Assembly: GCA_003133245.1 (NCBI GenBank)
Contig: PKWM01000015.1
Coordinates: 1-64,000 of the forward strand
Source of the DNA: Rhodoferax sp.
Lineage (GTDB): Bacteria; Pseudomonadota; Gammaproteobacteria; Burkholderiales; Burkholderiaceae_C
Direction: 5' to 3'
Length of the DNA: 64,000 bases
The stretch's first letter is position 1, and each line of letters starts with the position of its first letter. Below the pieces are notes generated by a model. The model worked only from the letters and a program-made list of their open reading frames with translations, did not search any database and had not been told where the DNA came from. Position numbers and translations under genes: made by a program. Below are positions 43,513-51,425 of the stretch, one piece after another.

Positions 43513-46500
43513 ATGAGTCAAATCCTCATCAACGAATACCTCAAGCAGCTTGACATCATTCGACGCGTCAGCGGGAGCCAGCGTGAAACCAACGTGCGCG
43601 AGGCGTTCAAGGACTTGCTCAAAAACTGGGGCAAAGAGAACAAGCTGATCTTTATTGCCGAATACGGCATGAAGACCGCGTTCAAGACCAACATCAATGT
43701 CGATGGCGTGCTGTTGCACGAGCTGCGCATGCCGCTGGGCTACTGGGAAGCCAAGGACGCGGCTGACGACCTGGACGAGGAGATCGTCAAGAAATTCAAA
43801 AAAGGCTATCCGCAAGACAACATCATTTTCAGTGACGATGCAGTTGCCGTGCTCTGGCAAAACCGCAATGAAGTTTTGCGTTGCGACATGACCGACACGG
43901 TGGCCCTGGCGAAGTTGCTCAAACTTTTTTTCAGTTTCGAGCGGCCCGAAATCGCGGGCTTTCGCGCTGCCGTGGAGCAGTTCAAGGCCGACTTACCCGC
44001 TGTGCTCAAGGCCCTGCGCGAAATGATTGAGCACGAACACGACAAGAACCCGGGCTTTCGCACCGCTGAGGCGAAATTCCTCGTTCATGCGCAGGAGGCC
44101 ATTAACCCCGGCCTGCTTGAGGCTGACGTGCGCGAGATGCTGATCCAGCACATCCTGACCGAAGAAATTTTTGCCAAGGTGTTTGACGATTCAGACTTTC
44201 ATCAGCACAACAACGTGGCGCGCGAGCTGTACGCGCTGGAGGCTGAGTTCTTCACCGGCAGCCTCAAGAAAGACACGCTCAAGGGCCTGGAGACCTACTA
44301 CGCCGCCATTCGCGCCGCCGCCGCGCAGATCAGCAGCCACAGCGAGAAGCAGACTTTTCTGAAAGTCATCTACGAAAACTTCTACAAGGTCTATAACGCC
44401 AAGGCGGCCGACCGTCTTGGCGTGGTCTATACGCCGGGCGAAATCGTGCGCTTCATGATCGACGGCGCCGACTGGCTGTGTGAAAAGCACTTCGATAAAA
44501 ACCTGATCGACCAGGACGTTGACATCCTCGATCCAGCCACCGGCACGGGCACTTTTATTTGCGAACTGCTGGAGCACTTTCGCGGCCAGCCGAAAAAACT
44601 GGCGCACAAATACAAGCATGAATTGCACGCCAACGAGGTTGCCATCCTGCCGTATTACGTGGCCAACCTGAACATTGAAGCCACCTACGCCGCCATCACC
44701 GGCAGCTACGAAGAGTTTCCCAACCTCTGCTTTGTCGATACTCTGGACAACGTCGGTCTGCACACTTCCGCACGGGGCGTGAACGCCGATCTGTTCGGTA
44801 GCGTGAGCGAAGAAAACGTGGCCCGCATCAAGCGCCAGAACAGCCGCAAGATCAGCGTCATCATTGGCAACCCGCCTTACAACGCGAACCAGGCCAACGA
44901 AAACGACAACAATAAAAATCGAGAATATCAGGAGATTGACAAACGCATCAAGCAGACCTACATCGCCGAGAGCACCGCGCAAAAGACCAAGCTCTACGAC
45001 ATGTATGCCCGCTTCTTTCGCTGGGCCAGCGACCGGCTCGATGATAACGGCGTGCTGGCGTTTGTCACGAACCGCAGCTTCATCGAGAGCCGCACCTTTG
45101 ACGGTTTTCGCAAAACGGTAGCGCAAGAGTTCTCCGACATCTATGTGGTGGACCTGGGCGGCGACGTGCGCGCCAACCCGAAACTCAGCGGCACCAAGCA
45201 CAATGTCTTCGGCATCCAGACCGGCGTGGCGATCAGCTTTATGGTGAAAAGGTCAAAGCCCTCGCCCTCTGGGAGAGGTGTGGGTGAGGTCAAGGCTCGT
45301 GTCTATTACCTGCGCCGCCCCGAAATGGAGACCGCCGAGGAAAAGCTCAGCTTTCTAGGCAACCACCCAATGCGTGGCCTGGATTTCGACGAGGTTCGGC
45401 CAGACAAGGTCGGCAACTGGGTCAATCTGACGAACAACGACTTTGACACGCTGCTGCCTTTGGTAGATATCAGCAATAGAGCAGGCAAATCAGGCTTTGG
45501 CATCACAAGTTTTTACAGCATGGGAGTTGTGACTGCTAGAGATGAGTGGGTATATGACTACGACCGTGAATCACTTGAGAAAAAGACTCGGTTTATGGTT
45601 GACGTTTTCAATAAGAATCGCGCGGCAGGCGCTCGAATAAATGCTTTTGATACATCGATAAAGTGGAGTGAGACGTTAAAAAGAAACCTTGGCACATTAA
45701 CCGCCGATCTCAAATTTGAGTCTTCGAAAATTGTTGATGCTGCATATCGACCATTTATTAAATGCAAGTTCTTTGCCGAAAAAATAACATCTGATCGACT
45801 TACCGCTCTTCACTATGAAATGTTCGGTAGCCAACTGTCGAATGCAAACAGATTGATTACCTTGATGGGTGACTCATCTGGCAAACCATTTTTCGCATTG
45901 GCCATTGATCAATTACCGGACTTGAACTTTGTGAGCCCAGCGTCAGGGGGAACCAGATGTATCCCATTTCAACGCTATGACAAAAGCGGAGGAACTCACG
46001 ACAACATCACCGATTGGGCGCTCAAGCAATTCAGCGCCCATTACGCCGATGAAATCGGCAAGGGCAGGGCGGCTCGCAAGATCAGCAAACAATCCATCTT
46101 CCACTACTGCTACGCCGTGCTGCACGACCCGCTGTACCGCGAGAAGTACGCGCAGAACCTCAAGCGCGAATTTCCGCGCATACCTTTCTATGCCGATTTC
46201 TGGCAATGGGCCGCCTGGGGCGAGGCGCTGATGCAGCTCCACATCGGCTATGAAAATGTGGCGCCATTCCCGCTCACGCGCACCGACACGCCCGACGAGA
46301 AAGTCCGCGCCGCCGGTATGTCGCCCAAAACCATGCTGCGTGCCGATCCAGCGGCGGGTTGCATCACGCTTGATACTGAGACCACGCTGCGCGGCATTCC
46401 CGCTGAGGCCTGGACTTACAGATTAGGCAACCGCAGCGCGCTGGAATGGGTGCTGGACCAGTACAAGGAAAAGAAACCCAAAGACCCCACCATCCGCGAG

Positions 46501-46623
46501 AAGTTCGACAACTACCGCTTCGCCGATTACAAGGAAAAGGTCATTGACCTGCTGGCGCGCGTGACCACGGTCAGCGTGGAGACCGTGCACATCACCGGCG
46601 CGATGGCCAAGGCCAGCCGATAA
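43513..46623 (+). CDS. Single-chain restriction-methylation enzyme (type IIG/ISP-like)
   Basis: A 1036-residue fused enzyme. N-terminal nuclease with the PD-(D/E)xK pattern: Asp in NVDGVLLHELR and ExK in GYWEAKDAADD (about residues 60-85). Helical spacer, then N6-adenine methyltransferase at about 300-560 with motif I DPATGTGTFICELLEHF and motif IV NPPYNANQ. The C-terminal 450 residues serve target recognition. No helicase domain, so closer to type IIG/IIL than to the translocating type ISP. Two oddities: a palindromic repeat inserted in frame at 45259-45289 (PSPSGRGVGE), and an AT-rich stretch of about 45,450-45,980 inside an otherwise GC-rich gene, as expected for a swapped specificity domain. 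Confidence 0.88.
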   Translation: MSQILINEYLKQLDIIRRVSGSQRETNVREAFKDLLKNWGKENKLIFIAEYGMKTAFKTNINVDGVLLHELRMPLGYWEAKDAADDLDEEIVKKFKKGYPQDNIIFSDDAVAVLWQNRNEVLRCDMTDTVALAKLLKLFFSFERPEIAGFRAAVEQFKADLPAVLKALREMIEHEHDKNPGFRTAEAKFLVHAQEAINPGLLEADVREMLIQHILTEEIFAKVFDDSDFHQHNNVARELYALEAEFFTGSLKKDTLKGLETYYAAIRAAAAQISSHSEKQTFLKVIYENFYKVYNAKAADRLGVVYTPGEIVRFMIDGADWLCEKHFDKNLIDQDVDILDPATGTGTFICELLEHFRGQPKKLAHKYKHELHANEVAILPYYVANLNIEATYAAITGSYEEFPNLCFVDTLDNVGLHTSARGVNADLFGSVSEENVARIKRQNSRKISVIIGNPPYNANQANENDNNKNREYQEIDKRIKQTYIAESTAQKTKLYDMYARFFRWASDRLDDNGVLAFVTNRSFIESRTFDGFRKTVAQEFSDIYVVDLGGDVRANPKLSGTKHNVFGIQTGVAISFMVKRSKPSPSGRGVGEVKARVYYLRRPEMETAEEKLSFLGNHPMRGLDFDEVRPDKVGNWVNLTNNDFDTLLPLVDISNRAGKSGFGITSFYSMGVVTARDEWVYDYDRESLEKKTRFMVDVFNKNRAAGARINAFDTSIKWSETLKRNLGTLTADLKFESSKIVDAAYRPFIKCKFFAEKITSDRLTALHYEMFGSQLSNANRLITLMGDSSGKPFFALAIDQLPDLNFVSPASGGTRCIPFQRYDKSGGTHDNITDWALKQFSAHYADEIGKGRAARKISKQSIFHYCYAVLHDPLYREKYAQNLKREFPRIPFYADFWQWAAWGEALMQLHIGYENVAPFPLTRTDTPDEKVRAAGMSPKTMLRADPAAGCITLDTETTLRGIPAEAWTYRLGNRSALEWVLDQYKEKKPKDPTIREKFDNYRFADYKEKVIDLLARVTTVSVETVHITGAMAKASR
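45259..45289 (+). repeat. In-frame palindromic repeat inside the restriction-methylation gene
   Basis: CCCTCGCCCTCTGGGAGAGG then TGTGGGTGAGG. Differs at only a few bases from the proA copy (33964-34000). Encodes PSPSGRGVGE at the end of the methyltransferase domain. Confidence 0.75.
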
Positions 46624-46685
46624 ACTGTTCATCACCATGGATACTTTCCGAAATGATGACAGTGCAAACCCCGTTTGGCATGGCG

Positions 46686-46787
46686 GAAGGATCAGGCTGA
46701 CGGGGCACTCCGCTCCGCGGCTGTCCCCCGGCCTTCGGCCTCCGCCTTTATGCCGCTGCGCTGAGCGCCCCGTCAGCCTGATCCTTC
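46686..46787. repeat. MITE- or BIME-like element with 21-bp inverted ends
   Basis: Arms 46686-46706 and 46767-46787 are perfectly complementary over 21 bases (the left arm begins GAAGGATCAGGCTGACGGGG). The 60-base centre holds further symmetry (CCGCGG, GGCCTTCGGCC). No gene inside. It looks like a short non-autonomous or extragenic palindromic element. Confidence 0.65.
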
Positions 46788-46834
46788 AAACAGCGGTGGT
46801 GTGCGAGCAGCGCAAACCACAGACGCTTGTTGCC

Positions 46835-46922
46835 GAGGGCGCTGCAGTGGGTGGCGTAGTGAAATCAAGGAGGAGCCCAAGGGGCGGGGGACATTCGCGG
46901 AGCCATCCACTGCGGCGCCCTC
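46835..46922. repeat. Second imperfect inverted repeat before the ORF6N gene
   Basis: 21-base arms at 46835-46855 (GAGGGCGCTGCAGTGGGTGG plus C) and 46902-46922 match in 19 of 21 positions when one is reversed. It lies between the 21-bp element and the ORF6N start, so the whole 340-base gap is made of inverted repeats. Confidence 0.5.
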
Positions 46923-46963
46923 GACCCAATTTGTGATCTCAAGTTGAACTCGGAGATGACACC

Positions 46964-47524
46964 ATGACTCAAAAAATATTGCGTGGCACAGCCAAGGCGG
47001 CCTTGTCTCCTCAGGCGCTGGCCGGGCGCATTCTGGTGATTCGTGGGCAACGGGTCATGCTGGACGCGGATTTGGCAGAACTCTACGAGGTGGAAACCAA
47101 ACGCCTGAATGAGCAGGTTAAGCGTAATTCTGGAAGATTCCCAGCAGACTTCATGTTTCAGTTAAGTACCGAAGAGTTTGCCAACTTGAAGTCGCAATTT
47201 GCGACTTCAAGTTGGGGCGGTCGGCGCACGTCGCCCTATGTCTTCACCGAACATGGTGCGATCATGGCCGCCAGCGTGTTGAACTCCGATCGCGCCGTGG
47301 AAATGAGCGTCTATGTGGTGCGTGCCTTTGTGCAGTTGCGAGAACTGATGGGCAATCACAAGGCGTTGGCGCAAAAACTGGCAGAACTGGAGCGTCGGGT
47401 CGGCGACCACGATCATTCACTCGCAGAAGTAATCGACGCCTTGCGTGCATTAATGGCGACGCCAAAAACAAGAAGTCGCCCTATCGGGTTTACCGTTGAT
47501 GTCATTGAAAAAGATGACGCGTAA
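46964..47524 (+). CDS. ORF6N-domain protein
   Basis: A 186-residue protein with an N-terminal ORF6N domain (about 20-110): ILVIRGQRVMLDADLAELYE, then VKRNSGRFPADFMFQLSTEE, and PYVFTEHGAIMAASVLNSDR. The C-terminal part is a helical/coiled region (about 125-165). ORF6N domains occur in phage antirepressors and mobile DNA-binding proteins; function here is unknown. Codons for the conserved LKSQFATSSW stretch form a 35-bp perfect palindrome at 47181-47215. It lies in the same accessory patch as the restriction enzyme. Confidence 0.85.
   Translation: MTQKILRGTAKAALSPQALAGRILVIRGQRVMLDADLAELYEVETKRLNEQVKRNSGRFPADFMFQLSTEEFANLKSQFATSSWGGRRTSPYVFTEHGAIMAASVLNSDRAVEMSVYVVRAFVQLRELMGNHKALAQKLAELERRVGDHDHSLAEVIDALRALMATPKTRSRPIGFTVDVIEKDDA
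47181..47215. repeat. 35-bp perfect palindrome inside the ORF6N gene
   Basis: 17-base arms around a single central T: left arm CCAACTTGAAGTCGCAA (47181-47197), right arm TTGCGACTTCAAGTTGG (47199-47215). It encodes the end of EEFANLKSQF and ATSSW. Confidence 0.85.
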
Positions 47525-47567
47525 CGTCCCAAGCCGTCCGGATGGTTTGGATTTATCTATTGTTCCC

Positions 47568-48470
47568 ATGCAGCAAGCGCCAGAAGTTTCCAAGAGCATA
47601 GTTCCCGGTCTGCTGCTGGCCACCCTGGGTGCCATCGCGTTCAGCGGCAAGGCGATCATCGTCAAGCTGGCTTACCGCTATGGCGTCGATGCGGTCACGC
47701 TCATCATGTACCGCATGTTGTTTGCACTGCCTATATTTGCCCTGATGGCCTGGTGGTCGAGCCGGGGTAAAGCGCCGCTGCGGCGCAAAGATTGGCTTGG
47801 TATTGTGGGTCTGGGTGTTACGGGCTATTACCTGGCGAGCTTTCTGGATTTTGCGGGTTTGTCTTACGTCAGCGCTTCGCTGGAGCGGCTGATTTTGTAC
47901 CTTTGCCCGACCCTGGTGCTGGGGCTGGGTTGGTTGCTTTATCAGCGTCGGATTCGCCGAGCGCAGGTCTTTGGCATGTTGATCAGTTATGCCGGTGTAT
48001 TTTTGGTGTTTGGCCAGGAGATCAAACTTGAAGGCGTCGACGTGGCACTGGGTGCCTTGCTGGTTTTTCTCAGTACCGTCAGCTATGCGATCTATTTGAA
48101 TTTCAGCGGCGAGCTGGTGCAACGCCTGGGCTCCTTGCGGCTGGCCGGACTGGCGACCACGGTGGCCTGTGTGTTGTGCATCGCGCAGTTTGTGTTGCTG
48201 CGGCCCTGGAGTGCTGCGCTGGTGGCGCCCGAGGTGATCTGGCTTTCGCTGCTCAACGCCACGTTGTGTACCGCCGTGCCGGTGCTCATGGTGATGATGG
48301 CCATTGAGCGCATCGGCGCCAGTCTGGCCTCGCAGGCCGGCATGGTGGGGCCGATGTCCACCATCCTGATGAGCATCGTGATTCTGGGCGAACCTTTTAC
48401 CGTCTGGGTGGCGGCGGGCACCTTGCTGGTGATTGCCGGAATCTTTGTTTTTAGCCGCAACGCTCGATAA
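47568..48470 (+). CDS. EamA/DMT-family permease
   Basis: A ten-helix drug/metabolite transporter of about 300 residues (two EamA repeats: helices at about 12-150 and 160-300). Motifs such as FSGKAIIVKLAYRYG and GPMSTILMSIVILGEPF are typical. The start is uncertain: ATG 47568 sits just before the first helix; ATG 47514 overlaps the ORF6N stop and would add 18 residues. Substrate unknown. Confidence 0.85.
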   Translation: MQQAPEVSKSIVPGLLLATLGAIAFSGKAIIVKLAYRYGVDAVTLIMYRMLFALPIFALMAWWSSRGKAPLRRKDWLGIVGLGVTGYYLASFLDFAGLSYVSASLERLILYLCPTLVLGLGWLLYQRRIRRAQVFGMLISYAGVFLVFGQEIKLEGVDVALGALLVFLSTVSYAIYLNFSGELVQRLGSLRLAGLATTVACVLCIAQFVLLRPWSAALVAPEVIWLSLLNATLCTAVPVLMVMMAIERIGASLASQAGMVGPMSTILMSIVILGEPFTVWVAAGTLLVIAGIFVFSRNAR

Positions 48471-48551
48471 AAGTCTTTCTGACTTGCGTCCTGGCTTTGG
48501 GTTTCGCCACTATCATGGCGGGAAACTGTTCTAACTGATGGAGTATTTGTT

Positions 48552-49346
48552 ATGGATTTAGGCATTGCCGGTAAATCGGCTCTGGTCTGTGGCGCTAGCA
48601 AGGGGCTGGGTTTTGGTTGCGCCCAGGCGCTCTTACGCGAAGGCGTGAATGTGCTGATCGTGGCACGGGGCGACGAGGCATTGCAGAACGCTGCCGCACA
48701 ATTGATGGCCGACAGCGCACGCCCAAAGGGTACGAGCGTGCAATCGGTTGCCGCCGACATCACCACGGTGGCGGGACGTCAGGCCGTATTTGCGCTGCGC
48801 AGCGACTATGACATTGTGGTGACCAACGCCGGTGGCCCGCCGTCCGGCGACTTTCGCGATTGGGACCGGGACGCCTGGATCAAGGCGGTGGAGGCCAACA
48901 TGCTGACGCCGATTGAGCTCATCAAAGCCACGGTTGATGGCATGGCAGCACGCGGCTTCGGTCGCATCATCAACATCACTTCCAGCGCCGTGAAAGCGCC
49001 GATTGAAATTCTGGGCCTGTCCAATGGTGCGCGCAGCGGCCTGACAGGTTTTGTGGCCGGCGTGGCGCGCGGCAAGATCGCCGCGCAGGGAGTCACCATC
49101 AACAATTTGTTGCCCGGTGCTTTTGATACCGACCGGCTCAAGGCGTTGATGCAAGGTGCGGCGCAAAAAACCGGCCAGGCGCTGGACGCCGTCACGGCAG
49201 CGCGACGCAATACGATTCCGGTCAGGCGCTTTGGCACGCCCTCTGAATTTGGTGCCATTTGCGCTTTTTTGTGCAGCCAGCAAGCCGGCTACATCAATGG
49301 GCAGAACGTGCTGGCCGATGGCGGTGCTTACGCCGGGGTGTTTTAA
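48552..49346 (+). CDS. SDR-family oxidoreductase, atypical active site
   Basis: A 264-residue Rossmann protein: cofactor motif GASKGLGFG, TNAGGPPSGDF, NITSSAVKAPIEILGLSNGA and GQNVLADGGAYAGVF at the end. The Ser of the catalytic set is present (TSS), but the expected Tyr-x-x-x-Lys is replaced by LSNGAR, so it belongs to the divergent FabG-like group that lacks the canonical pair. The gene is followed by a Bug protein, a quinone oxidoreductase and an acyl-CoA dehydrogenase on the same strand, which may form a catabolic block. Confidence 0.88.
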   Translation: MDLGIAGKSALVCGASKGLGFGCAQALLREGVNVLIVARGDEALQNAAAQLMADSARPKGTSVQSVAADITTVAGRQAVFALRSDYDIVVTNAGGPPSGDFRDWDRDAWIKAVEANMLTPIELIKATVDGMAARGFGRIINITSSAVKAPIEILGLSNGARSGLTGFVAGVARGKIAAQGVTINNLLPGAFDTDRLKALMQGAAQKTGQALDAVTAARRNTIPVRRFGTPSEFGAICAFLCSQQAGYINGQNVLADGGAYAGVF

Positions 49347-49382
49347 GTCACGTTTGTCCACTTTGATCCGATGGAGTAACCA

Positions 49383-50369
49383 ATGGCTAATTCGTTTTTG
49401 CAGAGCTGCGCTCAAACGCTTCGCACCACCCTCATGCTGGGCGCCTTGTCGCTCGCTGGCATGGCCCAGGCACAGACCGGCACCATCAAACTCATCGTCG
49501 GGTTTCCGCCCGGTGGCGGCACCGATGCCATTGCCCGCATACTGGCTGATAAATTGAAAGACCAGTTGGGCACCACCGTCATTGTTGAAAATCGGGCGGG
49601 TGCGGGCGGCCAGATTGCAGCGCAAGCCTTGAAAGCCGCTGCGCCTGACGGCACGACCTATTTCCTCTCGCACGACCATACCATTTCGATCCTGCCGCTG
49701 GTTGTGAAAAACCCCGGTTTTGACCCGGCCAAGGACTTTGTGGCGGTGGCCGGCATTGCTACTTTTGTCAACGCGCTGGCGGTCTCCGGCGGTACCCCGG
49801 CCAAGTCCATGAACGAGTATGTGGCCTGGCTGCGCAAACAGGGCGGCGGCAAAGGCACGGTTGGGGTACCGGCGCCAGCCTCGGTGCCCGAATTTCTGGT
49901 CAAACTCATAGGCCAGAAATACAAGCTCGATTTGCAGGCCGCTCCGTACCGCGGTAGCGCGCCGATGATGGTTGACATGCTGGGCAACCAGATCAATGCC
50001 GGGATTGGCTCGGTGCCCGATTTCATCGAGAACCACAAGGCGGGCAAGATTCGCGTGGTGGCCGTGTTGGGCGGTGCACGCCAGGCGCTGCTGCCCGATG
50101 TGCCGACTTTCGCGGAGTTGGGGCTGGCGGGGTTTGAAGACATACCGTACTACGGCATTTTTGCGCCCGTTGGCACACCGCATGCGGTCCTTGACAAATT
50201 CTCCGCCGCCGTGGCCAAAGTGATTGCCTTGCCCGATGTGCATGAGCGGCTCACTGCCATGGGACTGACGGTGGGCTACATGAGCGCCCAGCAACTCGCC
50301 AGCCGTGAGCGGGCCTACAGTCAAACCTGGAAACGCATCATCCAGGCCAGCGGCTTCAAGGCGCAATAA
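49383..50369 (+). CDS. Bug-family tripartite tricarboxylate transporter binding protein
   Basis: A 328-residue periplasmic binding protein. Signal peptide of about 27 residues ending AQAQT, then VGFPPGGGTDAIARILADKL, VENRAGAGGQIAAQA and PYRGSAPMMVDMLGNQINAG, all Bug hallmarks. No TctA/B gene nearby, typical for the many orphan Bug genes of Burkholderiales. It lies between SDR and quinone-oxidoreductase genes with gaps of 36 and 33 bases, so it is likely in one operon with them. Confidence 0.93.
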   Translation: MANSFLQSCAQTLRTTLMLGALSLAGMAQAQTGTIKLIVGFPPGGGTDAIARILADKLKDQLGTTVIVENRAGAGGQIAAQALKAAAPDGTTYFLSHDHTISILPLVVKNPGFDPAKDFVAVAGIATFVNALAVSGGTPAKSMNEYVAWLRKQGGGKGTVGVPAPASVPEFLVKLIGQKYKLDLQAAPYRGSAPMMVDMLGNQINAGIGSVPDFIENHKAGKIRVVAVLGGARQALLPDVPTFAELGLAGFEDIPYYGIFAPVGTPHAVLDKFSAAVAKVIALPDVHERLTAMGLTVGYMSAQQLASRERAYSQTWKRIIQASGFKAQ

Positions 50370-50402
50370 TTTTTTGCCGGTTCAAATCTCAGGAGACCCA
50401 AT

Positions 50403-51398
50403 ATGACCCAATTCACTTCCCGCGCCGTTCGCATTGATCAAAACGGCGGCCCCGAGCAACTCAAGCTGGTTCAGGTTTCGGTGGGCGAACCTGGCCCGGG
50501 TGAAATCCGCATCCGCCACCACGCGGTGGGCTTGAACTTTATTGATGTCTATCAGCGCAGCGGTCTTTATGTAATGCCTATGCCCTTGCAACTGGGCATG
50601 GAAGCAGCCGGTGTGGTTGAAGCGGTGGGGGCGGGCGTCACCCATTTGAAGGTGGGTGACCGCGCGGCCTACGCCAGTCAGCCACCCGGCAGCTACTGTG
50701 ACCTGCGCGTGATGCCGGCCAAATGCGTTTGCAAGTTGCCTGATGCTATTTCGTTTGAGACCGGCGCCGCCATGATGCTCAAGGGCTTGACGGCGCAGTA
50801 CCTGCTCAAGCGCACGCAACCGCAGGGTGGCTTGCACGCGGGCGACTTTGTGCTGTTCCACGCCGCCGCCGGTGGTGTCGGTTTGATCGCTTGCCAATGG
50901 GCGCGCGCGCTGGGTTTGCAGTTGATCGGCACGGCCGGGTCGGCAGCCAAATGTGCTTCGGCCAAAGAAAACGGTGCCGCCTTTGTCATCAACTATGCGA
51001 CCGAAGACTTTCTGGCCCGGGTGAAAGAAATCACCCAGGGCAAAGGTGTCCGCGTCGTCTTAGACTCGGTCGGCAAAGACACCTGGGACAAATCACTCGA
51101 CTGCCTGGCGCCGTTTGGCTTGATGGTCAGTTTTGGCAATGCTTCCGGCGCCGTGCCACCGTTTGCGCCCGGTTTGCTCGGCGTCAAGGGCTCACTCTAT
51201 CTGACGCGTCAGACGCTGTTCAGTCACATTGTCACCCGCGAGATCACGCAGGCGATGGCCGATGATTTGTTTGAGGCGGTGACCAGCGGCAAAGTCAATA
51301 TCCGCATCGGGCAACGCTTCAAGCTTGAAGAGGTGCAACAGGCGCACCGTGCCCTGGAAGCGCGTCAGACGACCGGGTGCTCGATTTTGACGCTGTAG
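50403..51398 (+). CDS. NADPH:quinone oxidoreductase (zeta-crystallin type)
   Basis: A 331-residue medium-chain reductase without the zinc ligands: GLNFIDVYQRSGLY at the start, GAAMMLKGLTAQYLLKRT, cofactor motif HAAAGGVGLIACQWA and the C-terminal ALEARQTTGCSILTL. The pattern is that of Qor, which reduces quinones with NADPH by one electron. AGGAG ribosome site precedes the ATG. Downstream acyl-CoA dehydrogenase gene is 27 bases away. Confidence 0.92.
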   Translation: MTQFTSRAVRIDQNGGPEQLKLVQVSVGEPGPGEIRIRHHAVGLNFIDVYQRSGLYVMPMPLQLGMEAAGVVEAVGAGVTHLKVGDRAAYASQPPGSYCDLRVMPAKCVCKLPDAISFETGAAMMLKGLTAQYLLKRTQPQGGLHAGDFVLFHAAAGGVGLIACQWARALGLQLIGTAGSAAKCASAKENGAAFVINYATEDFLARVKEITQGKGVRVVLDSVGKDTWDKSLDCLAPFGLMVSFGNASGAVPPFAPGLLGVKGSLYLTRQTLFSHIVTREITQAMADDLFEAVTSGKVNIRIGQRFKLEEVQQAHRALEARQTTGCSILTL

Positions 51399-51425
51399 GG
51401 ATGAGCTCTTGGTGGCTATAAAACC

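Noticed and set aside
43513-46623. BREX PglX or translocating type ISP enzyme
   Set aside because: No other BREX genes nearby and no helicase motifs between the nuclease and methyltransferase domains.
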